NCBI GenBank assembly: GCA_030685235.1
Contig: MU839118.1
Location: forward strand, 1 to 64,000
Direction: 5' to 3'
Source of the DNA: Copromyces sp. CBS 386.78
Lineage: Eukaryota; Ascomycota; Sordariomycetes; Sordariales; Sordariaceae
DNA: 64,000 bases
Shown: piece by piece, positions 27,411-39,884 of the stretch
How the letters are laid out: each line of letters begins with the position of its first letter
Numbering within the stretch: position 1 is the first letter of the stretch
Notes under the pieces: model-generated
Told to the model about the DNA's origin: nothing
Databases searched by the model: none
Seen by the model: the letters and a program-made list of their open reading frames with translations, nothing else
Translations under genes and position numbers: made by a program

Positions 27411-27829
27411 ATACCAGACCGGCTAAGCTTACGCCTACCGTATCAACGACTCCAGCTGAGTCAGGAAGTAGCCAGTGCCCTGTGTAAACAGGTGCACATA
27501 GTACGTACCGCGCCTACCTCAATACCAGGGAGCGCTCACAATGCTCGTCCTTTCCTCGTAAAATGAGGGGTACGTTGCTGTCGATTGGACCTGCGGGTAT
27601 GTGCGTCGGGGTGTCTGGTCCCTTCCCTGACAGTTTTCGCCTGTTCTGCAGGTGGTTCCCCTCCTTGAATCAGCCTTGAACTGTGCCTTCCCCCGGTGGC
27701 CTCGTTCTTTCTACCTTCAAGATGCAGAGAGAGAGAAATTTGAAGGAGGGTGACGAGACGGTCATTGGACCGTGGGGATTTTTGTCTGCGAGGAGCAGAA
27801 GCAGCTGTCCAGAGGCCGGGCTGGCCGGG

Positions 27830-28010
27830 TACCAACATCAAGGTGCAAGTTCCGAATGTCATGATACTACCGGCAGCAGAAACCGCTCATGAAATAGCCC
27901 AAGCAGCTCGCCAAGACAGCTCAGCCATGGAAACGATTGCGGTTCTCACCATGGCCTTTCTACCGGGAGCATCTTCAGGTCCAGGACCTTCCTGGAACAC
28001 AAGCAAATGG
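27830..28010 (+). pseudogene. Relic of a CorA-like protein C-terminus
   Basis: The plus frame reads AARQDSSAMETIAVLTMAFLPG at about 27895-27970 (shown here in pieces: AARQDSSAME, TIAVLTM, AFLPG). It lines up with AAAREDSSAMKSIAIL-TMFFLPG of the intact gene at 28667-30211. The similarity stops after FLPGAS; the expected second membrane segment is missing. No upstream exon can be linked. A second, weaker CorA-like tail may lie on the minus strand at about 28530-28370 (KFFLSSGAATSAV...YFDWAIVLQIV). Confidence 0.5.
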
Positions 28011-28666
28011 CTACAGAAGCAAGCACCACAGCGTTCGAACAGCGAGAATATCTGGCGTGCACACGAGGCTGGAGCTACAATCCCGCTTCTGTCTGGCATC
28101 TTGTACGGCGGCGGGTGTTGGGCATCAACGTGGGAGATGCGGTTCCCCGGATAGCTGCCCGATGCATTTGCCATGGCATCTCTCGACAGGAACCTGCCTG
28201 GACACTTCATCATGGATTCCGCCTGGCAAGGCATCATTTCGGCCACGATGGCCACAATGATTTTTTGGGGAATGGCCGCTCTGCGTAGGGCTATGTGGCG
28301 GTGGCTATGGTTGGCTCGAAGGCCCAGGGTAACAACTGTGGAGGGGGCTGGGGCTGAACGATCTGCAGAACTATTGCCCAGTCGAAGTACAGCACGGCAG
28401 TGTTATTGGACAGCGGGTCGCATGCCATCACAGCTGAAGTGGCAGCGCCCGATGAGAGGAAAAACTTCCTCGCCACGAGGGATATTGTCTTTCGTGGCAT
28501 CTGCATAGGCCGCGACTGCTGCTTCAATCCAAATACATTAGGCCGGGATGGACATGGATGGACACACCCACGGGGCAGGATCCTGTTTCCTTTCCTTTTT
28601 GACTTATGCTTTTCAGGCATCTTTTGTCTCCCATCTTTCCCTTACAGATACCAACTCACCGTCGAG

Positions 28667-30211
28667 ATGAATGGACTACGGACTCTCGCAAGCAAAGAGA
28701 ACAGGCGCTTCGGCTTCCTACCTGACAGACGGTACAACAATGCGACTACTATCGAGGTCCTGCCAGATTTGCGCGAGTCAGGAGTAGGCTATTCGCGCAC
28801 CCAATACGTGGATGATTTGCTTCTGGCTAAATTCCTTGAACGTGGTGGCCGGGTCTTCAACACGCCTAATAACGAGGTTCAAAGAGAAAACAGGCGTACT
28901 TGTCATGGGACCAAACTGGTTGTGGTAGCTACGAAAGGCTCCAATTATCTCTTCACGAACAAGTCGGTTTTCTGGGACCTTATAAGGACCTTGAACCCAG
29001 ACCCTCTATTCAATCGAATCTTTCACATGCACTACTATAGCTACTTTGAGTTCTCGAGCAGCATTGCGAACGGCGGTATAGCAACAATACGACTCAAAGT
29101 TTACGATTCTCTGTTTATGTTGTCAATTCGACAGCACGAAGAAAATCCTGCATTTGATTCGAGATGCGTCGCCTTAAAGGACGCTTACGACGATCAACTA
29201 CCCCAATTAGTTGAGGTGGATGACCTATTCGATTGTCTGGAGGATTTGAAGGAAGATGCATGCTCCCCTTTGTATCTACCGTTTGCTCTATCGGTATACG
29301 CACTCCAATATTGCCGCGACTACCTTCACTACGTTGAAAGGCGTTTATCTGAAGTGGTGACGACAACCTCCTATGGCCGTTTCGATAATGTATACGACCT
29401 GGCGAATGGTACGCCAACTGAGCGAGAAAAGTTTGTGAAGCAAAATGGATTAATAGCGTCTTCTCTGACCTACGAGGCTGTTACCACATTCACATTGAAC
29501 GGCATGGAGGCTTTGTGGCAGTATCTAGAGGTCATGGCAGAAGAAATCTCACCATCGGCCAAGACCCAGCTGGTTGTCCAAAGCACCGATAACATCTTGG
29601 AGGCCATTCAGTTCCTACGGCAGGAGGTTAAAGTTATGAGAGAGGCCGTACGCGACAAGGAGCTTCGAACCCGGAATCTTGCGTCACAGGTGAGCTTCCC
29701 TATATCCCCTTCATGACTCCTATATCTCCGTACCAGCTACAGGTACCAAGGTACTTCTTTGTCCAACAGAGAAAGGCCATCTCCAAACTCATATTGACTA
29801 CCGGTCTAACACCCGCCCCTCCCGCAGCTCTCAGTCTACCTCTCCCAGCGAGACTCAGAAACCAACATCGAAGCCGCCATTGCCAGCCGTGACCTTGCGG
29901 CGGCCGCGAGGGAAGATAGCTCAGCGATGAAGAGTATCGCCATTCTGACCATGTTCTTCCTTCCCGGAACCTTCTTCGCCGCGCTCTTCGCGATGCCCTC
30001 CGTGGGCTGGGATCAGCCAAGGCACTTTGCGCTGTACTGGGCATTTACCATCCCGGCTACTATCCTCACGTTCGCAATCTGGGCCGCTCTTACCCAGCGA
30101 GCGGTTGTGCTGCGGTGGATGAAGATGTTATCCTCGAACTGGCCTTGGGGATTTTGGCGAGGAAAAGGAGGTGAGCAGGGAGATGAGGAGAAGGGGAAGA
30201 AGATTGATTGA
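28667..30211 (+). CDS. CorA-like membrane protein, two exons
   Basis: Exon 1 is 28667-29689 (341 codons), the intron is 29690-29827 (GTGAGC...CCGCAG, 138 bp, phase 0) and exon 2 is 29828-30211, giving about 468 residues. The long N-terminal part is cytosolic and ends in a charged helical stretch (about 305-375). Two hydrophobic segments follow at about 376-396 (IAILTMFFLPGTFFAALFA) and 408-427. This SSAMKSIAxLTxFFLPGT signature is typical of fungal proteins annotated as CorA-like Mg2+ transporters. The GMN motif of true CorA channels is absent here (AMP instead), so ion transport is an inference. The frame is open further upstream, and a splice-acceptor-like TTCCCTTACAG at 28637-28647 means an extra 5' exon is possible; I chose the first ATG after it. 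Confidence 0.82.
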
Positions 30212-31329
30212 GGGGTGAGGCTCTGAGCCGGAGGGAAGGGAAGCAGACGAGGGGAAGAAACACGAAGGAAAGCGACCATGAGGACAGTGTCATGGCATGG
30301 CTGGACTGGTTACCGGAGGACTGGCCACTGGGCAATTGCACGATCGTAACACATCGGATGGAAGGTGCAAGTCTTATCTTATCGCTTATCGATAGAGCTT
30401 CCGGATTGGGAAGGCGGGAATGAGAGGCAGGACCGACTTATACCATCGGGTTCGCGATGCCTTCGTTTGATAGGTACCTTAGTTTCCCCTTTCCTCTTTA
30501 CACTTAATATTACTTTGAATTGTGGCTTCTAGTCTTGCAGTCGTATCTCTCGTAGGATCACGCTTTCACAGACAGGATCGATGACCGAGTGGCCGGCAAC
30601 ATGAACCAAATACCACCACTTTCCGAAGAACTCTGCGCATTCTTCTGCTGCTATGGTGCCTGTCATCTTCGAGCGTCTTGGGGTGAGAGGGTCGATGTCA
30701 CTGGCGTCGTGGCGGCCATGACTGCTCCCGCACATACATGTTACATGGAGGTGATTGTGCCCTGCAGGCTGGGCCTCGGTGTGTTGAGCCACAAGCACAG
30801 CTGTTTTCTGCCCGGCATCACCACCATACAGGGGGTTCATGATGAAGATTGGACACACTCCCTAGGTAAATCAAAGTATCAGATTCTGTTCCTGTTGTTC
30901 TCAATCTTCGTTGCCGTTAGATCCCACCTCATGATGCGCGGTTTGGGTCAATTTCAAGGGGGTGGCGACGACAATGGTGGTGATACTGATGAGTGAATGA
31001 GTGATGGTGTTTTTTCCTCCAGTTTACCGTTTGTGATGTCCCACCGAGAGTTTCACGATTAGCTGCGCTGTACCTGGAAGGTACCTCTAGTGAAAGCGCG
31101 GATGGACACTGTGCTTCATGCTTGCAACCCTTTCGTTGTGAACTTGCTGCGGAAAGGGCGATTTAGACGCCGTGATGCTCCTCCTTCCTTCTCGTGTGAG
31201 GGGCTCACTTGCATCGATTTCGATTGGACGTGCGGTTTGGAAATCCTCGGGCCTCTGCAGTTTTGAAACAATGGAACCTATCTAGGTACACAACATGACT
31301 TCAAGTTGGCTTCTTATATCAGCGCTACC
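30212..31329. other. Intergenic region without a supported gene
   Basis: Normal base composition. Two overlapping open frames exist on opposite strands: 30589-30996 plus, 135 codons, and 30529-30858 minus, 109 codons. The minus frame ends in an ordinary-looking protein segment (AEECAEFFGKWWYLVHVAGH then SVIDPVCESVILRE) and might be the last exon of a lost gene, but I recognise no family and see no convincing start or splice sites. Confidence 0.3.
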
Positions 31330-31837
31330 TTATTTTTGAGTATTCCTACCCACACACACCCTCAACCTACATACACACACCGGTCTTAACATAACCCTTA
31401 CCCTAACAGCCCGGGTTCCACCCATAACACCTACATGAAAAATCCCCGTTTTACCCGCTAAATTTCATACTTCTAATGCACGTAACATTTCGCAAAAATT
31501 TCTAGATTACTGCGGTCGCCCAGACTTAGCGATTACGAGGTATTTGATGCAACGCGACGTCGCACTCCAGATTTACACTCTTTCTTAGTAAGATAGTAGA
31601 TTCGTTACGTATGTTGCCTATGTGTGACTGTGGATATCGAGGTTTGAGGGGAGATTCACAACACTATGAAAGTATCACGACTCTGGCGGTCTCAGCGCAC
31701 TTGTCAGATCGAACAGGGATGGCATATAATACGAGAAAACTGGATTTTACCATACAAAACGACAATATTTCGATGTCAGCTGTCATGTGGGGGGGCGGTG
31801 TGTATATGTAGATTGAGGGTGTGTGCGGGTAGGGTTT

Positions 31838-32003
31838 TGTAGAATATTAGCACGTGCAGGGGTATTCTGGAAGTAGGGAGAAGACTGTGTATTATATTGA
31901 ATTCTGTATGCCTAGAAATCCCTCATAGAAAATCTAGTTAATGCAATATACTAGACCCGCTAAATTATATAAGTACTACCCTTATGCATCCTTATTTCTA
32001 ATA
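31838..32003 (-). repeat. Copia LTR (left; 3' LTR of the minus-strand element)
   Basis: 166 bp, TGTAGAATATTAGCACGTGC at the start and ...TTATTTCTAATA at the end (CA mutated to TA). It matches 38148-38313 in length and sequence and keeps more CA and TG than the internal region. Confidence 0.9.
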
Positions 32004-32173
32004 TACCCCCCTAGCTATATTAGGTAGGGTGCCTAGAAAACTGGTATATAAAGCTATTTATAGTTTTAATCCCTTTTTCGTATCTCCCCTAACGGTCGCC
32101 TTTAAAGGTGTTACCCGCTATTAATTCCCCTTTATAAGGAAGGTCGATAGTACTAATTTTTAATAACGACCCG

Positions 32174-32319
32174 GGTTTTATAGTTTAGTAGTTAGAGTGT
32201 TGGGGTTAAATTTTAAATTATTCTTATTATTTAAATATATTTTATAGTATATTTATTAATATTATTAGTAGTTTATAAATTATCTTTAAAGGTCGTAGGT
32301 TCGAACCTTGCTAGGATTA
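32174..32319 (+). tRNA. RIP-mutated intron-containing tRNA gene inside the Copia element
   Basis: A full cloverleaf can be drawn if G-T pairs are allowed. The acceptor is GGTTTTA with TAGGATT and the D arm GTTT...GAGT. The anticodon stem is TTGGG with TTTAA, the variable loop AGGTC, and the T arm GTAGG-TTCGAAC-CTTGC, followed by A73. An AT-rich intron of about 70 bp follows the anticodon loop, where eukaryotic tRNA introns sit. T-runs after the gene could end Pol III transcription. The many G-T pairs are what C-to-T mutation of G-C pairs would leave. The loop reads GTTAAAT, so isotype is uncertain; the acceptor and D arm resemble tRNA-Ile. Almost certainly non-functional. Confidence 0.6.
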
Positions 32320-34067
32320 ATATTTTTGCTCCTTTTTTCCTCCTTATATAGATCGCGTACTATATAGGACCCTTTTATTTTATAGAAATTATTTCTACTG
32401 TATTGTATAAGTAGGCAATTTATACTTATAATTACCGTTTCCTCCCTTTTTATTATTCGATAGAGTTTATTCCTCTTAATCCTCTTTGTAAATCCTTACG
32501 ATTAAATAGTTCGCTTTTATTTTGGGTAACGGCTTATTTAACTCCTCCCTTACTCCCTTAATATTTTGAAAATTCAATTGGCTTATAAATTCCCTATATT
32601 TATTAGCTAGTAGTACTTTCGTTAAACCGTCGGCGATTATTTCTTTAGTAGGTACGTAATAAATTTCGAAGAAACCCTGCTACTACCCCTCCTTAAATTA
32701 GTAATTATAAATGTTAATATATTTAAGTTTAGTTTAGAATTTAATATTTTCCTTCGTAATAAAGTGGATCGTTTATTTATTATTGTATCCTAAGGGGATA
32801 ATATTAAGTTTAAACTTTACTGTAAGAATTTGGAGGAAGTGCTTTACTTATATATTTTCTTTTATTCTTTAAAAAAAGAATAGTAATTCTACTTCGGTAG
32901 TAGAAGTCGTAACCGTATTTTATTTATTAGTTCGCTAATTTATTGTACTTCTAAATAATTATATTGTAAACCCTTAAAAATTCTTATAATTAAATATATT
33001 ATCGGCGAAGGACGAATCTATTAGTACGTTGAAATTATATTTACCCCCTAATTATAATATATAATTTACGGTACTTCTAATAAAGGCTTTAAATTAATTA
33101 GTAGTATAATAGTAATAGGGATTAGGGTTAGTAAAGAAACGAATTAATTGAGAAATTATAAATAATAAATCTAACCGGGTAATAATTATTAAATAAAAAA
33201 GTTCGCTAATAGCCCTCTAATACCGCTTAATTTAATATTAGGGGGCTATTTCTATAGAAGGTATTAATTCTTCTTATATTATAGGGGTGCTAGGAATTCT
33301 CCTATTCCATACGAAGTTCTCCGTAATTTTTAAAATATATTATCGTTAAAATAATTAAATTAATTATTTTAACCTATTTTGAAGGATTTCGATACTAAAG
33401 AATTATTAAAGGTTATAACCGCCTATAAATTAATAGTAGTCTTTAAGTATAACGACTACCCAATTAATTAAATTAAAGTATTCTCCCTTATAAGCAATAA
33501 TAATATTATTAACGTAGAAGAAAACTACTACGCTACGGTAAATATAAATATACGGCTCTATAAGAATAGTTAAGAGGCTAACTTTTAAAAGGGTTTTAGT
33601 AAGTTCCTTCTACTATAATAAGGGGGATTTACGTAAACTGTAAAAAGCTTTTAATAATTTTAATATCTTTCCTTTCCGTTTATATCCCTAGGGCGCCTAT
33701 ATATAAATAAATTTATTAAAGTATATATTAATAAAAGTATTAATAATATTATACTATTTAAATTCGAAATCGAAGTAAACCGCAATAGTTATTATAATTT
33801 GTAAGGAACGGATTGCGAAGGTAATTACGTACGTATCGCGCACGCTATTATATTCTTACTAATCTCTTCGTACTATTAAATAAACTTTATACTTTAAGAA
33901 GAATCCTTCCGTATTAAATTTATACGTATATACCTATATAGAATCGAAGGGGACTTTATTATTAATCCTCTATTCGCTCTTATCGACCTATGCTTATAAC
34001 TTCTTCTCTTTATAATCAATTATATATTCTTACTTAATTTAATAAAAGATAATATAGTGATCTGGAG

Positions 34068-34624
34068 TGGAAAACACTATATAGGAAGAGAGACCAGCTC
34101 CCTACTACAGAAAAACTAATTTAACTGACGTAAAGATTATAAGAATTAATACCTTAAAGAGGAGAGCAGATCTACCGTAAAATAGATCCTATCCGTAAAA
34201 TAAAGACGAAGAGATCTTCACATACCAATTATCGACCGCCTAGAGGAGATTAGAGCTAATACTAAAGTATTATACTCCAACGGATCTTCCGAAAGAAGTT
34301 GAGGGAGTAAATCTAAACGTTAATCTTCTCAAGAGGGGATCACGAAGCAAAGGAAGAATAAACTTAATACGGGAAAACGAATCTAGGATTAGAATTCGAA
34401 TGTATTCTTCTAAGAAGGAGTATTGTCTAGTTTAAGTTGCCTATCTCTCTTTTCAAATTTCGAAGGAGATTCTTTCTCTTTTTATCTTTAAGGTTCGCAC
34501 CTATGACTAATATTACCTAACTGAGCAGCTGATTTGCTCCTACTTGTAATGAACTACCCTGCTCCCTTAATGACCCCGTGGTCCTTTACTAAGGAAAAAC
34601 GTGAAAAAATTCCCTAAATTAATA
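34068..34624. repeat. 557-bp dispersed repeat, copy 2 (lightly mutated)
   Basis: Same length and ends as 4229-4785, but keeps many CA, TG and CG sites (for example GAGAGACCAGCTCCCTACTA). It sits in the otherwise RIP-saturated Copia element and is the least mutated stretch of that block. It was therefore probably inserted after the Copia had been mutated, or was exposed to fewer RIP cycles. Confidence 0.8.
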
Positions 34625-37600
34625 GAAAGGATAATAATACAATTCTTTATACAATTTAGGGGGAGGAGGAAAGTTTCGTTATTAAAATATAATTAATATG
34701 TATATTGTATTAAAATAATTAATTTTATTATAGGTTAATTTCAAGTCTAGCGAGAACTCCTCCTCTAATATTTCTACCCCAAGTTTTATAAGACGCAACC
34801 GGTCTAACCTTCTTTTCGAAATAGGGTTACCTTTAAAAATAATTATATTAAAACGGGAAGGTATAATTAAGAAACTTCCTACCTATCTAAAATACTAGTT
34901 GTAAATCGGCTAATTCTCTTATAGTTAGGAAGTATTTAACCCGCTAATAAAAAATAATATTAAACTTTTTAGAAGAGATAAATATATAATTCTAACCTCC
35001 TCCTCCTTATTTAATATTGTATCCTATTAACTATTATACGACTTTAATACCTCCTTTTACTCTTAAATAAATATAAACTCGATTGGATCGGTTAAAAATA
35101 GGTTAATAGCGTCGATAATAATTAATATAAATTCGACTACAAAACCTTTGTCCTCGTCGTCTTCGTCTTCCGTTTACTTAATAAAGAGAGGTTCGGAAAT
35201 ATTAATATTTAATTAATAGAAATTATTTAATTATATAATTAATTCTTCGAAGGATATATTAAAAGTATTATAGAGGGTTTAAATATTATTTATAAAAACC
35301 TTATCTTCGTTAAATACGACGTTTCGTATAGTAATTACCCTATTAGTATATAAATTCTAAATACGGTAGATATTAATTAATTAATAGCCTACTAAATATT
35401 TAATTTAAATGTATTATTTTAGCTTTTAAGTCCTCTTTTAATTATATAATATATTGATTATAAATATAAAAACTTTATACCTATATACCTTTAAGTAGGC
35501 TAATCTAAATATTATTTATTATTACCCGCCGTCTCAATTTATTATATACGCCGTTAAATGTTCTTCTAAGGATTTCTAATTGAATTCCCTTCGTAGGGTT
35601 CTATTTATAAAGTAGGCTACTGCTATTATAATCTTTCTCCAAAATTCTTAAGGTAAATAAGTACCGTCTATTATCGTTACCGCCTTCTCTTTAATTATAC
35701 CCTCCGAACGTTCGGCGCCGCCGTTCTAAGCTTATAAATAAGGAGCCGAAGGCTCAATAATCGTTCTTCTCTAGGAGAGGAAAGTAATAATATAAAGTTT
35801 CAATATTATAATCTTATTATTATATTCGACTATTTTTACCTTAATTTAATAATATAACTCTAAATTATTAAATAATAATATAAGCGTAGTAATAATAGAG
35901 TTCGTTAACCGGTTAAATAAGTAATATAATTATACGTACCCGGACTAACGATTTATAACGACTATTAAATTAAAAATAGTTCCCCCGCCGGCCTTTATAA
36001 CCGAATAATTGAAAACATCGATCGCGAGTCTTATTCCTAAGCCTTCTAGCGCGTCGCAAACCTCCCTTCGTATTTAGCGCTTTAATTTCGCTACCGTATA
36101 AGAATTATAATAAATTAAATTTAGGCCTTTTAAATAGACTCTATATTTTTAATTAATTAATTAAATTAATATTTTTAAATTAAGGTAGTTAAGCCGAAAG
36201 TACTAATGTAAGGTATCGCCCTTTTAGGGTTTTTTAACGGTCTTACTAATAAATTAATAAAATCGTACGTAAAAAGAAGATTAATTAGTACGTATTTTAA
36301 AGGGAATATATTCTAATATAAATTATTTAAATTTTAAAGATAAATTATAAACGAAGGAATTATTTAAGCGAAAATATAAATAACCGGGTTTAATAGTTTA
36401 ATCTTAATAGAATCCTCTTTCTAGTAATTTTCTTAGGGAAACGAAATTGTAAACTATCCTTAATATAAACGCAACGTTGTCGAATTTAAAACTTATAGGG
36501 TAACCTTCGTTATTATTTATAATTAAGTAGACTATTCTATACCCTTCGATTGTAATAAATTTATCTCCCGCTTAAATGTAATTTCCTTTCGCCGCCTTTA
36601 TAAGGCCTTTAAAACGGCTAACCTTATTAAAAATATAAATTATTATACTTGAATTAAAAATCGCTAAATTTCTTAGTAGGTATTTAGGCCCCTTATATTA
36701 AAGTTCTAGTATTAAGAAATTCGCTTCGCAATTAATACTATTAATACGCCGACTTTTTAATTAAGCGCCGCTAATACTTTCGTCGAAGGTAATTCCTACT
36801 ACCTCTTTATTTAGGGTTTTTATTCGAATTTCCTTTACTTATTAAACGAATTTATAATCTTTCGAATAATTTTCCCTAATGCAATTTATAAGGAAGGGGG
36901 ATTCCTACTATTAATTAAGGGCCGTAAATTAATTAATATACTAATAATTTTCTAAATTATAGCCTATACGTTCGTAAATAAAGTAAGCCCTCTTCGTCCA
37001 CTTTCCTCCTTAATTATAAGAAATATTAAATAATCTCTTATTATTATTTTACTCCTAAGAATTATTAAAATAGGCGTCCCTTCTAATCTCTTCGGTAAAA
37101 GTAGTTCTAATACCGAATACGCCGCCTCTTAAAATTTAAAAGCGATTTTTACTTTATAAAAACGCGTCGGTAATAATTTATTTAAATTCTCGGGATATTT
37201 TTTAATACGTATAAATCTTACTATCTGGGTTTATACGATATATAATAATTTAATAAGTAAAAGGGGAGTTAAAAAGTTTATTTACCGCTTTAAAGAAATT
37301 AAATATCTAATTATTTCGTTTAATATATTCGTTAACTTTAAAGAATTCGCCGATAGCTATAATCTATTTCTATTCTAATAACTAATTAAATTAATTCTTA
37401 AGGCAAATAATAATTAAAATTTTAGCGAAGTACTTAACCCTAGCGTCGTTTCTAACCTTCTCTTTATTATATTTAATAATTTAATAGAATTTATCGTACT
37501 AAATAATTAAGGTAGCCGGTTCTAGGAAGTAAATTAATTAATAATACTTCGCTATATATTTAATTATTTATTCTTTTAAAATAAGGGTCTTTTTAAAGAA

Positions 37601-38147
37601 CTTTTCCTAATCCTTCTTTTTATAGCAGTATTCTATAAGGGTTAATTAATAATCGTAATAGTCCTACTTTATAATAAAGCCTAACTTCCGGGCCGTATAG
37701 GAGGCAAGCGGCCTGGCCGGGGCTAGGGCCGTAGGCGAGGGAGCTATAGCCCTTCTAGCCGCTTAGGAAGCCTAGGTGTTAGCGGCCGGGGAATCCTCGG
37801 TAGATTCTAGAATATTCTGCTAAAACTAGCTATTTATAACCGTTCCTGGGGCCGGGGCTCCCGAGATCTCCCGGAATTCGGAGATCTCCGGCTTTACCAA
37901 CTCCGTAGGCCAGTCTTCTCTAATACTATTATTGGTAATATATTTCTATAGATTAAAACTTATCGCCTTCAATTTAAAGCCCTTTTCCTAGAGGAGCCAA
38001 TTTTTAGTTTTAAATAAGGTAGTTTCGCCTACTTTAATAAAATCTTAATTGAGAAATATTATCGTTGTTGCCTTTTTCGATATCTACTAAGTATTATATC
38101 CTACTCGGTTTGCTATAATTGGTGATAATACGTATAAGACTCTTAAT

Positions 38148-38313
38148 TATAGAATATTAGTACGTATAGGGGTATTCTAGAAGTAGGGAGAAGATTGTGT
38201 ATTGTATTGAGTTCTATGTGCCTAGAAATCCTTTATAGAAAATCTGGTTAATGTAATATATTAGACCCGCTAAGTTATATAAGTATTACCCTTGTGCATC
38301 CTTATTTTTGACA
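38148..38313 (-). repeat. Copia LTR (right; 5' LTR of the minus-strand element)
   Basis: 166 bp, TATAGAATATTAGTACGTAT at the start (TG mutated to TA) and ...TTATTTTTGACA at the end, so this copy keeps the canonical CA end while the left copy keeps TG. Followed by the target duplication GGTTT. Confidence 0.9.
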
Positions 38314-38329
38314 GGTTTCTCTTATTTTT

Positions 38330-39884
38330 ACCAACAGTCTTCATAGAGGTACCAATAGCCCTCTCTCGTGTTTTGAAACTCCAGCTTCAAGCCTCTTTCA
38401 CGATGGAATACCCCCTCACGTTTGGCTCCAGAGACCCAAAGCACTCTAATCGAATGTCAAGGACCTAAAACCGCATAAAGGTGTCTGATACTGCGGATCG
38501 ATTACCAGTGGAACTGTCTGTCGGCCGGCGGTGAAATCCATCAATCTCAGTATCCCTACAACTTGCCTTACTGCTTTCATCCAGCACTTCCCTTCGCAGG
38601 GCTTGCTCGTGCCGTCGCCGGATTGAGATTAGATGGACTGAAGCACTTGGGGAGTCGTCAGGCTTGTCTGAGCTCCGGTTCACAACACCTAGTGGCGGTG
38701 GGAAGCAAGAACGTTTGTGGTAAGGGTACCTGACGTTGTCCTGACAGTGGGTGTTCTAGCATGCATGCGCATCCTGGAAAATGGGTCAGCGCGCTGCAGG
38801 CTTTGGCCCCTGGATTGTTGATTCGATCATGCCACATAATTGTTGTGTATCGCCTGTAAAACAGCAATTATATGACAGCGACTAACCAAAATGAAAAGAA
38901 TCTCATCTCAACTATTCCGTTGCTCTGGCTCTTCGTTTCTGCAAAAGCGTGCTGGCTGGCTGGATGTAAGGCCGACCGATGGTCCTCTGTAATGGGTCCA
39001 GCACGGAGCCATGTCGGCGGCGCACATGCAGGTACTCTGCACCTGGACACTCCACGGGTTTGCCTCAACCTTCACTTTTCAGACATATCGCAGCGTAGAT
39101 CCGAATCCATCCAAAGCATGAAAATGCCCTGCGGATTTTTTAAGGTTGTAAAGAGGCACTAATATCCGTTTGTTAACAAAAGCCTAAGTTGGGGGTACAT
39201 CTCCGGAGGTCGGAGCGCCGTGGGTCTGTGGCATTGGCGCTCCGTCAGCTTCGGCCTCCGCGACAATGAGCAACGCGTAAATTTCACGACAGCAATGCTA
39301 GTTAATGGCGACACTAGCACTTATCACAAGACCAGAACACATAAATCTTCGAGACAATTTCAATACATTAGGTCCAGGTATTTGAGGAGATCGTATCCTG
39401 CTGTCGTCCCCTGACTCTCTCTCACCCCTACCATGTACCCACTACCCCTGATGATTTCCATGACCCTATGTTCTTCGGCATCACCTAACAAGCCCAATAC
39501 CTATTGAGGCCCTAAAACTTCTTCAAACTAAATCCTGGAGCTCCCCAAACACCTGAACTCCACGCTGACGAAGACCGCTAAGACAAGACGATACAAGAAT
39601 GCCGAACAAAAAGCCGAAACGATGGCCCTTTCCAAAGAGACGCTGAACTGGAAGACCGCCAGTGAGTCCGACTTACTGACTTCCCTGTAGGCGGAAACTT
39701 TGAAGTTGGCCAAGGCGATGGTCGTATTTAGCGAGAAAAGGAAGAGAGAAAAGGAAGAGAAGACTTGACGAAACAAGGAGCTTGTCGAAACGACATGGTG
39801 CGCATCGACTTCGATGACGAGCTGGTATCCCAAGAACTGCCCCTGTGGCCTAGCACAGGGACCAGTAGGCCGTGGGACCATACC
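38330..39884. other. Intergenic, no supported gene
   Basis: Normal base composition with only short overlapping frames (for example 38872-39162 plus, 96 codons) that resemble nothing I know. At about 39545-39770 the plus strand gives a Lys/Glu-rich frame with two stops (ALSKETLNWKTASESDLL, KLAKAMVVFSEKRKREKEEK) that looks like the coiled-coil end of a decayed gene. Confidence 0.3.

Larger units (their letters stand above)
31838..38313 (-). mobile_element. Complete Ty1/Copia retrotransposon, minus strand, RIP-dead
   Basis: Two 166-bp LTRs (31838-32003 and 38148-38313) and a perfect 5-bp target duplication GGTTT (31833-31837 and 38314-38318). On the minus strand the RT lies at about 33990-33400, with Copia landmarks GYKRKGKILKLLKAFYSL and FFYVNNIIIAY (YVDD with Asp lost). 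The RNase H end is at about 32650-32460 (ADGLTKVLLANKYREF). Integrase and Gag would occupy about 34630-38100, where only RIP-altered AT-rich sequence is seen. A 557-bp repeat (34068-34624) is inserted just upstream of the RT region. All frames carry stops. Confidence 0.88.
31338..38321. mobile_element. MITE C (about 503 bp), split near its right end by a Copia element
   Basis: The left end starts GAGTATTCCTACCCACACAC. The right end, interrupted by the Copia insertion, is ...GTGTGCGGGTAGGGTTT plus CTC at 38319-38321, whose inverse starts GAGAAACCCTACCCGCACAC. A perfect 8-bp target duplication TTATTTTT lies at 31330-31337 and 38322-38329, and it only becomes visible when the Copia element is removed in thought. 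Terminal CCTAC...ACACACACC motifs are repeated 21 bp apart. The interior shares short stretches with MULE B (CTTAGCGATT). No coding capacity. Confidence 0.85.

Noticed and set aside
28400..28666. Upstream extension of the CorA-like frame to an ATG at 28400
   Set aside because: The extension is unlike the family N-terminus and crosses an acceptor-like TTCCCTTACAG; the later ATG is preferred.
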